A stretch of 64,000 nt of DNA from Blakeslea trispora (Eukaryota; Mucoromycota; Mucoromycetes; Mucorales; Choanephoraceae). The position numbers were made by a program, and so were the translations under genes. Location: NCBI GenBank assembly GCA_025331445.1, contig JAIWNE010000046.1, positions 1-64,000 of the forward strand, written 5' to 3'. A model generated the notes under the pieces. It saw only the letters and a program-made list of their open reading frames with translations, ran no database searches and had not been told where the DNA came from. Positions 36,716 to 48,678 of this stretch are shown here, piece by piece. Each line of letters begins with the position of its first letter. Within the stretch, counting starts at the first letter, position 1.

Positions 36716-37935
36716 ATGTCTAATCTTGATTACAAGGCAACAATCAAGCCCAGGAACAAATATCAAAGATATTTTCATGACAGACCTGCTTCTGACTGGA
36801 ACTACACGTCTTTTAAAAGACAGTTTACCAGCAAGCATCCTGATAAAGTCAAAAAGAGGTACAAGCGCAACTTGAAGTTGATCAGGGACTATAGCAGTGA
36901 TGTACCTGATTCTGTCTCGTACCATATTGGAAAATTGCTCGAAAGCATTCCTGAAGACAGCAACCCATCTGAACCTAAAGTGACTGTAACGTATAGCTTT
37001 ATGTTCTTGTTCTTTGTTTTTTTTTTACTAACTGCGCGTTCATGTTAGATTCAACATGGAAACTATTATCACTTCAACACAGTAAGCTATAAAAGAATGT
37101 TGTATAGCAAGAAAAACAATCCCTTAGCTATCGAGTAGATCAAAGGCGGCGTCAATATCAGCTGTCAGAAGAGTGCTGGAAGCAAGAAGCCTGTGTCTAA
37201 GGAAGACAAGCCTCAACAGGAGAAACATACAAAGGAGTGGAGCCATCTTTTGTCTATCACCGAAACAGACACGGGAAACTTGTACATACCTGATTTGCTC
37301 AATTCAACAGAAGATTCTGACTACGGTACTACATGATCTAATTCAATAAGTCTATTCTTACCTATTCTTTCCTTCAAATAGAATTCATAACTAATCTATC
37401 TGAATCTAACCCAGTGAGTAGCTGAACAAACAAGAGAGAGAGAACTTCCATGATGAAGGACTAATTATACGCGATTTAGGATGAAGAAACTTACGAACTC
37501 GACGACTTATCACATGGTGTGTTGGAGAGTTTGCCACAGGCAATGGAAATTGAGCGAGATGATAATGCCAGCACTGAGCAAGAAAATGTATTTACTGAAG
37601 CACTTCAAGGAACGATTAACAGAGAGCTCAAGACAGAAGATGAAGCAGTCGAAGCAGTCGAATCACTTGAAGTAATTGACACAAGTGAAGCATTCAAAGC
37701 AATTGAAGCAGTCGGAGCAGTGGAAGCAATTGAATCACTTGGAGCAGTCGGAGAAGTCGGAGTAGTCGAAGCAGCCAAAGCAGTCGAAGAGAAGCGTAAA
37801 CCAGGCAGACCAAGAAAACAAACAGACAGACCAAAAAAACAACCAGGCAGACCAAGAAAAAAACCAGTTGTTATGACAGCTGTACAAGAGAAAAGGGGGC
37901 CAGGCCGACCTAGAAAGACTGAGACGCATTACTAA
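36716..37935 (+). CDS. AT-hook DNA-binding protein with acidic Val/Ala/Glu repeats
   Basis: Five exons (36716-36985, 37049-37081, 37139-37325, 37382-37413, 37480-37935) join in frame to 325 residues. The N-terminal 90 residues are basic (FKRQFTSKHPDKVKKRYKRN) and contain no domain I recognise. The middle is acidic. Residues near 235-290 consist of degenerate repeats of E-A-V-E, A-I-E, A-V-G type. The C-terminus has three AT-hooks with the core GRPRK (KPGRPRKQ, QPGRPRKK, GPGRPRKT) plus a degenerate DRPKK. AT-hooks bind the minor groove of AT-rich DNA, so a nuclear chromatin role is likely. It is divergent from the metallopeptidase. Specific function unknown. Confidence 0.8.
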
Positions 37936-38426
37936 AACAAACAATCCTCGGAAAAAGCTGAAATAAGCTATTTGAGAATCAATATCCAAATAAAGAAGCG
38001 TTTTCTTCCAAACATGACTTTCGTTAAAATTGATTGTTCGTTTGCTTTGTAGTTTCAATGTGCTACAACCACATATTCTTTGTTCTCCAAGCGTACTTAT
38101 ATAACCTCAACAGCCATCTGTATCTCTTTTCCATATGTCTCCAAAACCAGCATCTTGGATGAAGCTATCAACGTTGTCAAGAACTGAGTGATACACTAGA
38201 AGGTATATGCTTTTTTTTTTTGATAGGCATGAGTCCTTGAGCGTTTATTAAAAGCGGAACTGAATTTTTGACAGAAATCCCAAAGAACAAAGAAATCAAA
38301 ATTTGATTCAGTAACATTTAATGGTGTTTTGGAGCAACGAGAAATCCTTCTTTGTTTCTGAGCAACGAACAAATTGACAAATAGAGTCACATAAGACAGA
38401 AAAAAAAGCGTCGCTACTGGCTTCTC
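37936..38426. other. Intergenic between AT-hook gene and mannosyltransferase
   Basis: 490 bp with no gene recognised. Probably terminator of the AT-hook gene and promoter of the mannosyltransferase. Confidence 0.45.
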
Positions 38427-38429
38427 TTG

Positions 38430-39655
38430 ATGAGCATTTCTTTCTACTTGAAGCATCTGTACCCAATGCCCTTATTATTTCAAAAGCTTTTGATATTACT
38501 GATAGCTATCTGTACGATTACAACAGCCATCCTACTGTTTTTGACTTCAACTTTCATGACAATACCTCTAAACATTCCATGGTTCACTTCTATTCATAAT
38601 TACCCAAACAGTTGGCAATACACTCCTTCAGATCATTTCTCGAGTCCGAATCCCAACTTCAATGCTGCCTTCATCACTTTTGTGAAGCAAGACAAAAGCT
38701 CGCTAAGTGATTTAAGAAAGACTATACGTCAAATAGAAGATATCTTCAACAAGCATTATGGCTATCCTTATATTGTAATTTCAGACAGCAAACTAACTAC
38801 CGAATATATGGAATTAGCGTCGTCACTGACGAAAAGCGACATGGTGTTTGAGACGGTTTCCAGTTTTGAATATGGCTACGCTAAGAAAATTGATCAATAT
38901 AAGGCTAGCCTTGCTAGAAAATATCTAAAAGATGCTCGGGATGATACAGAAGAACTAGCTTTTAAGGCAAGATTGATGGCTGGCACTATATTTAGGTAAA
39001 CATCAAAGATAAATGAAGCATGCATCTGCTGACATTGTAATATTGTTTGGAACTGAATAGCCGTTCAAGTCTTAGAAAGCTGGATTACTTTTGGCGTTTT
39101 GAGCCAGGAACCGAATACCTGTGCCCCATTGAGTTTGATCCATTTGAATTCATGTACAAAAACAAAAAGGAACTGTCATTCTCTATAGCGACCTATCATC
39201 GCCTTGAGACTATACCTACACTATTTGAATCAGTCAAGAAATTCAGAAAGCAAAATCCACAATTTCAATATGCCTCAACAGACAATCACAGTATTTTGTC
39301 AGCCATGCTAGATGAAAACGGCAACTACAATCAATGCCATTTCTGGAACAGCTTTCAAATTGCCAGTACAAAGTTCTTTACAAGCGAGAAGTATACATCT
39401 TACTTTAATTTTATAGACAAAGAAGGAGGGATTTTTTATGAACGTTGGTCTGATCCAGTGATACAATCATTGGCTGCAGCATTGTTTCTTGAACGAGACC
39501 AGATTCATTTTTGGGAAGACATTGGATATACACATTCTTTTTTCTATACGCATTGTCCAAATAACAAAGCCATCTGGAAGAAATGTTCATGTAGACCACC
39601 ACATAGCTTTGATCACAATTCAATCAGTTGTCTTTCAAAGTTTCAGTACAATTAA
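38430..39655 (+). CDS. Alpha-1,2-mannosyltransferase, KTR/KRE2 family (GT15)
   Basis: Two exons (38430-38995, 39061-39655) give 386 residues. A hydrophobic segment near residues 17-42 (LLILLIAICTITTAILLFL) is the signal-anchor of a type II Golgi membrane protein. The lumenal domain shows GT15 features: NAAFITFVKQ, NKHYGYPYIVISD, YFWRFEPGTEYLCPIEFDP, CHFWNSFQIA, FFTSEKYTSYFNFIDKEGG and the hallmark YERWSDPVIQSLAAALFL, and a closing CSCRPP. The family adds alpha-1,2-mannose to N- and O-glycans in the Golgi. Length is near yeast Kre2 (442) but with a short stem. Its stop lies 30 bp from the stop of the convergent GT71 gene, suggesting overlapping 3' UTRs. Exact acceptor is unknown. Confidence 0.93.
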
Positions 39656-39685
39656 AAAAAAAAAGAGAGACTCCTTTATAAAATA

Positions 39686-41463
39686 TTATGATGATTTGAC
39701 CTTGGGTTTCCATTGTCCCTGGTCAATAAGAATTTCATCTTTGGCTCTTTCTTTATCGATTTCGATTGCTGCTAAAGCAATACGTCTTTGTTCGGGAGCA
39801 ATTGGATGAATTTTGTCTGTCTCACGAATACAAAATGTTTGAAAGTCCCAATCTTCTCCCTCAGCAAAATGAGTGAATGCCATATATTCCAAAGGCTGAA
39901 CATATTTGTTTCGATAAAGACCACCATTAAGCCATAAAGGCTTTCCAGTTGTATCAAGGTGAAGATGAACACCACAAACTCGTGAAGGGTCGCCATCACT
40001 GCCACCTCTTCCCATTCCTCCAATCACAGCACCATATGATTTGACAAATGTGTAGGGAGTTTGCATAATTTCAAAGCTTATCCAAAAAGTCTAGTCGGCA
40101 ACAAAAAAGAGAGCATGAATAAAAGATAACAGCGATAAGTTTGTCTTCGTTACCTCTTTATCTCCATGAACATGCTTGTATACAACTTGATCTCTTTCTG
40201 TTACACTGTTAAGCTTACATGTAGACAACAGGCCCAATAACACTTTTCTTTTGTCCATAACAACAACTCCTGACTCTTGTTCATGCGAAGATATCTCTCT
40301 GAACCAACGCGATTTAGGCACCAAATTGCTCATTGTAGGCAAGAAAGAGCGAATCCAATCAGGGCCTCTTTCCCAATCAGGAAACAAAGTGCGGTCATAA
40401 AAGAATAAGCTACCTGTTGTCTTGTAACCTTCGTCATCAAATAGTTTTTCTGGCTCTTGTAGGAAGAAGACATCGGCATCCATCATCAAGACTTCGGTGA
40501 AGGAAGAGGCAAGCATGGCAAATGGTTTCATGGCCCATCCGCCAAAACGAGTATAATAATAGCTTACATAGCTTTCAAGCATCTTGATCTTGATGTCACT
40601 GAATTCAGTCCGAAGGTAAGTTCGTCGGGCTAACGAAAGATCTTCTTCTCGAATAAAGAATACTTCAATTGGGAGTGTACAATTCAATACTTCTCTCAAT
40701 GTGCGGATAGATGTTGCCGCAAATTTGAATTGGTTGTTGCCAACGCAAAACACGATACCTTTTCCTTCTGTTTGATTGTTTATATGGAAGGCATTCTCCC
40801 AATAAGGTGAAAGCCATGGGTATAAAGATTTTTCAAGCCGTTGGTAATATTTCCAACTCTCTGGATCAGCAGTCAACGGATCTTGACCTTGAGCAATCAA
40901 CTGATTAAAATAGAGGTAAAGAGCTTTGAACAGACGCTCCGCGCTAGTCATTGCTGCAAAATTAGGCTTTTCGGATGATTCTGGAATCAATGCAAGTTGG
41001 GAAAAGACAGTCTCGCCTGCAGCACTCTTGAAGAACATCAAATCTTGCTCTGCAACATGCGTTGTACATACAATCAACAATAAGCAAACATGTAGATCCC
41101 GATCCTATTTTTCTTTAAAAAGAAACTAACCTGTCCAATTGAGTGATGGAGGTGTTAATGCTATATCATATGTTTCTGATAATTCTTGGACTCTAGTCAG
41201 ATTGAGGACTGATAGTTTCATTAGTCACAAAGCGTTAAAACTGCAGCGTATTCCTTGTATAAACCTGGCTCTTGGACATGAACTTCTTTTATTATCAACT
41301 GTTCATTTGCAAAGGTAGACGGTGTGTTTGTTGTATCTTTAACATGATATTTAATGCTCTCTGAAAGCCCTTTATCGAAATTAACAGAGAAAAGGAGAAC
41401 AAGCACTATCAAAATCAGAGCAGATAGGGCCCATCGAATTGACCTTGATTTGTTAATAAACAT
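39686..41463 (-). CDS. Alpha-1,3-mannosyltransferase, MNN1 family (GT71)
   Basis: Four exons on the minus strand (41463-41265, 41208-41131, 41049-40154, 40090-39686) give 525 residues. A signal-anchor lies at about 11-29 (ALSALILIVLVLLFSVNF), so it is a type II Golgi protein. The catalytic part has GIVFCVGNNQFKFAATSIRTLR, PIEVFFIREEDLSLA, the family stretch FGGWAMKPFAML and EVLMMDADVFFLQEP with a DxD-type DAD at 283-285 for metal and GDP-mannose. Further on come ESGVVVMDKRK and GAVIGGMGRGG. Members add terminal alpha-1,3-mannose to N- and O-glycans. The first intron uses a weak GTTTAT donor, chosen because the CTAAT branch site and the frame both fit; this junction is the least certain. Convergent with the GT15 gene. 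Confidence 0.9.
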
Positions 41464-42131
41464 ATATTCAACAAGAAAGAAAAAAAAAAAGAAAAAAAGA
41501 GGGGTAGCTTTTTATAGCAAATTAATTTTTAAAAGGAAAAATCTGTACGCGTCGCTGTTTGATTATGTTACCATTTGAAAAATAAGTAGTTTCAACCATC
41601 TGTCTTTCTAGCCTATATTACGAACATCTAACATGAATACACTTTCTTGCAAAGGTGAGCAAAGTATATAGTCAATGAGAATGGATATGGTATCATAGAT
41701 ACTGCTGAGGAGTTACTTGCCATCAAAACTAATGGCCCTTACACTCAATTCATAACAAACCTTCAAACAGAATTCCAAATCCTACAAAGAAAGAGAATTT
41801 TTCAACTATAAAAAAGAAAGCGCATTGATCTCGATGATACAGACTTTTGTATTTCCCCTCTTACTCGCCTGAGCTGAATCAGGTAAATTTTACTCGAGTA
41901 CAAAGTTAGATAAAAAAAAAGCTCTTGCAAGAATACACTTTTATGATTGAAACGTATTTTTTCTTTTGCTGCTATTGTTATCATCACTACTACAAGTATA
42001 TTTGAAATGGCCTATCTTTGTGCTATCTTTTTTTTTAGGCGTATCGTCGAGCGCTCATTGAAAAATTCAAAATAAAATTATGCTTGATCGTTTTCCAATT
42101 TTCCCCTTTTTGATAGATTCTTATTATCACT
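41464..42131. other. Intergenic, divergent promoters of GT71 and alcohol dehydrogenase genes
   Basis: About 670 bp. No gene seen. It must supply the promoters of two divergent genes. Confidence 0.45.
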
Positions 42132-43607
42132 ATGGCTATCCAAGAGAAGTTTACTGCCTATGCAGGTTTACAGCCCTTTGTATTGGAGGACGAGAGCACA
42201 CACTTGCAACTGTTTCACTTTGAACCTCGACCTTTGGATGAGGACGAAGTCGAGATCAAGGTTGCAACTTGTGGAATGTAAGTAACTTGTTATTTGAAGT
42301 TGGCAAGTCTCGTTAAGTTCAATTTGCATTCTTACCTGTATTTAGCTGTGCTTCTGACATTCATCAGCTAACGAACGTAAGCCAAACATTTTGTACATAG
42401 CCATACTATACTTATTTTGATTTTGTTTTCTTTTTTAAAATCGCTTAGGGCTGGAAACGAGCAAACTATCCTATAGTTACAGGCCATGAACTTATTGGTC
42501 AGATTACAGCTGTTGGAGACAAGGTTCAATCGCTTCAAGTGGGTCAGCGTGTTGGTGTTGGTCCTGTTTGTAGAGCCTGTGGGGCTTGTGCCCAATGCCA
42601 AACACAGCATGCTCAGCTCTGTCCAAGTAAAGTAACCACTTATAACGGGAATTATAAGGGACATACTACGTATGGCGTAAGTGATTTGCTTCTTCTTGTC
42701 TTTTAGACCATTTCTTTCGTTGATCTGTTTCTAATCAACTAAAATTTAGGGTTATGCAGATAGAGTACGAGTACAGGCTGATTGGGCAATCCCGATCCCC
42801 GACAACATCAGTTCTGAAGAAGGAGCTCCTTTGTAAGTAGTATTTGTAAATATAAACTCAATACAACTAACACGATAGATTGTCTATAGACTTTGTGCAG
42901 GTATTACAACGCAAGTATCATGTTTTTCTTTCTGTTTTGTATAGTAATTTACAGCAAACTAACATACATTATCAATAGTTACCTTCCTTTTAAACATCAT
43001 GAAATTGATTCCAGTAAATCGGTTGGAATTATTGGCATTGGCGGTCTTGGTCACTTGGCAGTAACTAGATTCTTTTGAATGCAACATCTTCATATTTTGA
43101 CTCATATATCACTATGAATAGCTTCAATGGGCTCGCGCAAAGAAATGTTCCAAAGTACTTGCCATATCTACTTCCACAAGAAAAAGGGATGATGCTTACA
43201 AGCTAGGTGCCACTGATTTTGTTCTCATCGACAAAGAAGGCCAGTTTGACAACAAGTACGCTCAAAGTGTAGACGTGTTACTTGTTTGTGGATCAGGTAA
43301 ATCTACTAACTGGGGAAAGCTTGCCGAGCTTGTAAAGACAAGAGGCAAGGTTGTGTTGATTGACTTGCCTGATGAGCCAATTTCTTTATCACTCGCGCCA
43401 TTGATCTATCGACATATCAGTCTCGTTGGTACATTTGTAGGTAGTCATGGGGACATGAAAGAGATGTTGGCATTTGCTAGTGAAACAGGTGTTCGTCCTT
43501 GGATCCAGACTGTCGAAAACACACTTGAAGGTGTTAATGGTGGTGTCAAGGACCTGATTCAGGGAAAGGCTCATTATAGATTGGTTATTAAAGGAGAAGG
43601 TCGTTAG
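42132..43607 (+). CDS. Zinc-dependent alcohol dehydrogenase, cinnamyl-alcohol/Adh6-like
   Basis: Seven exons (42132-42277, 42346-42376, 42449-42676, 42750-42832, 42890-42910, 42979-43060, 43122-43607) give 358 residues. Zinc-site residues are clear: CASDIHQ with the catalytic Cys, GHELIGQI with His-Glu, and a structural-zinc knot C-x2-C-x2-C-x-x-C...C (CRACGACAQC). The Rossmann motif is GIIGIGGLGHLA, and the chain ends with a nucleotide-domain IYRHISLVGTFVGS. This is the NADP-dependent CAD/ADH6 group that reduces aldehydes. The fifth intron starts GCAAGT rather than GT. This GC-AG donor is the only choice that keeps the frame and restores GITTYLPFK. Substrate cannot be told. Convergent with the aminotransferase, 71 bp apart. 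Confidence 0.93.
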
Positions 43608-43678
43608 ACAGAAGCACACAATAAAGCAAAACAATAATGAATAGCCAAAGCTTCTATTTATTTATGTTTGGAAATGTG

Positions 43679-44959
43679 TTACAAGCCTTCTTGAGGCCAC
43701 ATCCAACCAAAGGTGTCTTCAATTTCGCCTGACTGAATACCACGGTATTCGTCAAAAAGCTTCTTAAAACCTTCACCGATATCAGTTTGATTTCCACTTC
43801 CAATAATGATCGTTTGATCTCCACGAACAATCTTCTTGACAGGTGTGATAATAGCTGCAGTGCCACAAGCAGCAACCTCTTCAAATACGCCCTCTTCAAC
43901 TTCTTTTAAGGCAACTGCTCTTTCTTCAACCTTCCATCCGAGCTTTCTGGCAATGTCTTCGAGAGAAAGACGAGTGACAGACCGGAGAATGCTGTTTGAG
44001 TTGGGTGTGACAAAAGTACGGACACCGTTGGCATCTTTTGTTATAAGAAGAAATGTTAAATACATCTCCCTTTTGGACAAATAATTATTGGAAAAGAGTC
44101 AGTTACCTGGATATGTAAGAGCAACAAAATTAGATGTAGAGAATTCATCGATCTGAGTATGAGTTTTTGCGTCCAGGTGAAGTGTAAGAGCATAACCAGC
44201 CTTTTTTGCTTTCATGACATGACTAAAAGTTGGTGCATAATTACCACCCAATTTAGCAGAACCAGTTCCATTAGGCGCACCTTCACAAAAAAAAAACCAT
44301 CTTAATCATTTTTCTAAAGGCATAGGTATTTTTTTTTCTACTTACTTCTATCAAAATCCTCAATCACAATAGCATCTACAGGCTTGACACCACCAGTGTA
44401 GAAAGAACCTACAGGCATAGCAAATACTACAAATGTGAATTCTTCAGCTGGGCCCATACCAATATAAGGGCCACTACCAAAGAGAAGGGGACGAATATAA
44501 AGAGAGCCACCACTTTCTTTGGGTGGGACATATTCAAGGTTGGCTTCAACACAACGTCTGACACCTTCCATGAAGACTTCTTCAGGGACATTTGGCATGA
44601 AGCCTATTTCAGCACTGTGAACCATTCTGGCTGCATTGGCTTGAGGACGGAAAATACGAACACGGCCCTCTGTATCACGGAAAGCCTTCAGACCTTCAAA
44701 GCACTAGACAAACAAAACAAAAGATTTTTAGATTGAATGGTGTTCTCTACGTATGTCAATATCAACGTACCTGCTGACCATAGTTAAGACCAGTAGCACA
44801 CATATGAACATTTAAATAAGGGTTTGTTTCCATAACACCACTGTCCCAGCCCTTTTCTAGAGTCCAGGTGTACTTGACAAAGCCATTTAAATCTCTGTAC
44901 TGGAATCCCATGGAAGAGAAGTCAAAGGTTTTTGATGCGGGCGTGATAGGCTTGGACAT
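43679..44959 (-). CDS. BAT1: Branched-chain amino acid aminotransferase
   Basis: Four exons on the minus strand (44959-44771, 44703-44346, 44280-44107, 44034-43679) give 358 residues. The enzyme transfers amino groups between leucine, isoleucine or valine and 2-oxoglutarate, using pyridoxal phosphate. Family signatures are HMCATGLNYGQQCFEGLKAF, IRPLLFGSGPYIGMGPA, APNGTGSAKLGGNYAP with PLP lysine K192, and VAACGTAAIITPV. The ending DTFGWMWP is typical. No long mitochondrial presequence precedes MSKPITPASKTFDF, so this start gives a cytosolic-type enzyme. An in-frame upstream extension exists but lacks an ATG. Paralog identity (mitochondrial or cytosolic) is therefore uncertain. Confidence 0.94.
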
Positions 44960-46643
44960 GATATACTCTCCTGTCTTTTTGATTGATACGAACCAAGAAA
45001 TTAAAAAAAGTAATGTAAAGAGATGAGAAAGCGAATCAAATCGAAGCTCAGCGACTTGAGTCAAAATGAAGCATTTGAGAAACCTTCACCGGGCCATCTT
45101 TTTTTTTTTTTTTTTTTTGTAATGCCGATGTCAATGTTCTGTAATAGCTTAATACGTAGGGCTGGCCAATTGATATAAAATTTATAATAGGTAAAAAAGA
45201 AGACAAGAATTGATTGAAATGGCTTTCTAAGTCAAGTGAGTCAAAGGAAACAAGTTTTTGCCACATTTTCCTTCTTGTCTTTGTCAATAATTCCTGCTGA
45301 TTTCGACTCAAACTCTAGTGTGTCAAGCTTTTCTATCTCTGACAGAACTGTGTATGCTGTAAGAATGCTATCATCTTACTGGATTGTTGATTTATAATAA
45401 TGAAAATGCTTTATCAAAGGCAGTGGATGTGTAAGTAAACAACAAGTATACCTAGATATATAACACGACTATAATAGAAATTAAAACAACCAGTCAATAT
45501 CAGTATATTCTAGTTACTATCACCAACTGTATGTGGCAATAGTAAAGAACCAAAATAGACAAACCCTTTTTCTTTTTTCAATCTGTGCTCCAAATCTACC
45601 ATGATCATCCCCAAAGCATTTACTCTCTTGTTACTTCTTTTCTGACTGTTATGCTTGATCAGCAGCAAAAATTTACAAGTATATTGCTTTTTCCATGCTC
45701 CAGTACCCACAATCAATTAGTGCAGGTAAAAGCAAGAGCAATATGCGAAAGCATAGAGGACGCTTTTGTCTATGTGTAGCCCTGAGTGGTTATCAATCAG
45801 GAGTGGTCGTGGCGTAAACAAAAGTAACAAGCTTATCAGTCTAGCCATTGCCATTTTTGGTATTGCCTAATTCATTTTTCTATACAAGAAGTGATGTATT
45901 AATTGCATATGGGTGCGAAAAGAGAAGGTAAACAATCAGCAGTAGCAATTTCTTTATACACCTACAGAAGCCTATTACTTCTACATTTATTGATGAGATT
46001 GGAATTCACAAGAATGATAGCACAAGTATTACAATTGAATCATCTAGGTAAGTTGAACTGGTGAATAAGGTATAAAATATCCAATATAATGATACATTAT
46101 GACTTAAACATGCCAACTGACTTTCACCGTGTCCTTTAAAAATCAATCCAGAGCGTAAGAAATAGAATTGATGCGTGAAAAGGAATAATGTGCAAACACT
46201 CAGACGAGTCAAGAAACACTATGAAAAGAGCATACATTTATTCGTTACATGTTACACACGCACTCATGGGTTTGATCAGATACTTTCTAACAAACATGGA
46301 AAGCAGAAAAGCTACAGTACCACTGGTCTTTAAGAAATGGCTGTTTCAAGTGCAAGATATTTTTACTATATGAACAAACGTTGAGATTGTGCCAAAACAA
46401 GATTATGTAACACTTGTGTCTCTTCTTTACCAAAGTGGGAATAATTAGATTTCTCCGAGGCTCTTTTTTTTTTCATTAGGCATATGAATATTTTCGCTGA
46501 CAGGCGCATGAATTAACATGTCTCAACATAATTTCTTAGAAATCGCTTATGATATTCATATGTCTTTTTTGCTTATTATTTTTCAACTTTATTCACAAAC
46601 TATTTACATTAGAATAAAAAAAAAAAAAAAGATCATTTTAGAA
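44960..46643. other. Intergenic, no gene recognised
   Basis: About 1.7 kb. A long T run (about 45099-45118) lies upstream of the aminotransferase. Short open frames could not be joined or recognised. Confidence 0.45.
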
Positions 46644-47022
46644 TTATTGATCTTCGGCTTCCTTCTTCTTGAGTTGTTCGATGGTCTCAGATTGCAAATT
46701 CTTAATAGGCTTTTCGCGTTCTTTATCAGCTTTGACCTATTGAAAATAAGTCAGAAGGATACAGCAGTACACACGTATAAGTTTGACTTACCGAGGCTTC
46801 GCTTTGAGAAGCAAGCTTTTCATTCCATTCCTTATCACCCTTCTTCAAATTCTTTTGCTTTTCCTTTTCAAGTACTTCGGGGTCATTGTCCGACATGTGA
46901 GAGAAGGCAGTCATTGATCTTGTAGTAGTATTGATGGTACTAGAGGCAAGTGAGGTAGCAATGGTTGAGCGATAAGCTTTTGTAACTTCAGAGATAGCGG
47001 TAGTTCTTGCGGCGGCGTACAT
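46644..47022 (-). CDS. Small conserved mitochondrial-type protein, unknown function
   Basis: Two exons on the minus strand (47022-46792, 46736-46644) give 107 residues. The first 35 residues are rich in Ala, Ser, Thr and Arg without acidic residues apart from one Glu, as in a mitochondrial presequence (MYAAARTTAISEVTKAYRST). The mature part has the motif DPEVLEKEKQKNL...WNEKLASQSEASVKADKE and a charged helical tail. I recall similar DPEVLEKEK/WNE/SEASVKAD proteins in many fungi without a defined function, so this is family-level memory rather than a proven match. It is divergent from TOM20, which supports a mitochondrial link by context. Confidence 0.75.
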
Positions 47023-47771
47023 GTTTAATGTAATATAAAAAAAAAGTATAGAGAAACAAAGAATATAACAATCCAAGGCAGAGCATTTATACTATTTCCT
47101 CATCACTTCAAAAGATATCATACTAACGTCATTCAACGATCAATTTAAGGTGACGTTATTAACAGTGAAGTTGAAGCCTGTCTACCAATTATGGAAATCT
47201 CAATAATTCTTATGCACCCTAAACCTGAACTACCTGAGTGTAACTTGTTGTATGCAGGTGTTATGACAAGTTGATCTCTTGTTACTATTCTGAGCCATCG
47301 TTCTTTCAATCTCGATTTCAATCCATTTGGATTATCAGTGGGCTCTAGGATTAAGAGCCATTCAATATGTTACCTAGTGAAGTTTTCAATTTTTATTTCC
47401 CAAGCTCTTTTTATGATGAATTAATGAGATATGATTGACATCTGTATCACTGTTGTTTACATTGTAGGTTATGAATATCAATCGCTCTAAATCTAAAAAA
47501 AAAAAGTACTAATTTCTCAAGAGAATTGACAGAGAAAGTATAACCTATATCTCTGCCTTCTTGTGTTGTCTACTATTTTGGCGAGTGACACCTTGTTTAT
47601 ACACTAACATACGCCAAATTTCTGGCCAACAAAAATTACCAGCCATAGCTTTCAAAATGCTCTGCTGTATTGTTCATCCATCTCTTTATTAAGATTAGCG
47701 GTCACAGTTTTTTCGACTATTTTTCCACCTTTCCTTGCTGTGTTCTTTTTTTCTCTTTTAACCATTATATC
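47023..47771. promoter_or_regulatory. Shared intergenic region between small mitochondrial-type gene and TOM20
   Basis: About 750 bp between two divergent start codons. Both neighbours look mitochondrial, so coordinated control is possible. A CT-rich stretch lies just before the TOM20 ATG. No specific motif identified. Confidence 0.4.
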
Positions 47772-48505
47772 ATGAAGACTTCTACTGTTGCCCTAATTGC
47801 TACTGGTGTAGTCACCACTTTGGGTCTTGGATACCTTGTTTACTTTGACTCTCAAAGACGTAGCAACCCCGAATTTAGAAAACAGTTGAGTAAGTTCTTC
47901 TCTTTTTAGACCAAATAGATAGAAAATGCTTACATATCAACAATTACAAAAAAAAAAAAGGACGCGAGAAGAAGAAGGCTGCCAAGGATGCTGAAAAAGC
48001 TGAAAAGAACTCCAAGGAATCCAAATTGAAGTTGATCGAAAGAGTAATTGTCGAATGCGCCCGAGAAAACTACCCCACTACACCCGAACAAAAAGAAAAA
48101 TACTTTATGGAACAAGTTGCAACTGGTGAACAATTGTGTGGACAAGGTAGGTTTTCACATATAGCTAGCTCATCCAGTAAGCAGGCATCTAATCTTTCTA
48201 AACAACAGGTCCTCAGTATTATGATGAAGCTATTTTGCCCTTCTACAAGGCTCTCAAGGTCTATCCTGCACCAATGGAATTGATCATGATTTACCAAAAG
48301 ACAATCCCCGAACCTGTCTTCCAAACTATTGCCTCCATTATGGCTATTGAGGTACAGTGAAATGGTACATATACAAAGAGAAAGAGTAATTGATTTTTTT
48401 TTCTGTTAATGACTATTCTAGCAAAAGGCAATGGAAGGTCAACAACCAGAGACACCTGAAGCTGCTGCTGCCTCAGCAACTGGTGTTGACGTTGAAGTAG
48501 AGTAA
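47772..48505 (+). CDS. TOM20: Mitochondrial import receptor subunit Tom20
   Basis: Four exons (47772-47889, 47961-48146, 48209-48351, 48422-48505) give 176 residues. The N-terminus is a single transmembrane anchor (about 6-24, VALIATGVVTTLGLGYLVYF) followed by YFDSQRRSNPEFRKQLRREKKK, a hallmark of fungal and animal Tom20. The cytosolic domain contains FMEQVATGEQL, QYYDEAILPFYKALKVYP, PMELIMIYQKTIPEPVFQTI, which form the receptor helices that bind presequences. The tail is Ala/Glu-rich. Tom20 recognises precursor proteins at the outer membrane. Only 173 bp separate its stop from the next gene's ATG. Confidence 0.96.
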
Positions 48506-48678
48506 GCCGAGTTTATATATAGCTAGACGCATATCCTTCTCCCCTCCCTTTATTAATGCTTTGTACATGATGTTTCAGTCAAGTGAAGAAATACATAATT
48601 TGATTGACTTAGAAATTGTAAAATAAAAAATAATTAAAGATGCATTCTTCTTTTTTTTTTCTATCATTTTCAATTACT

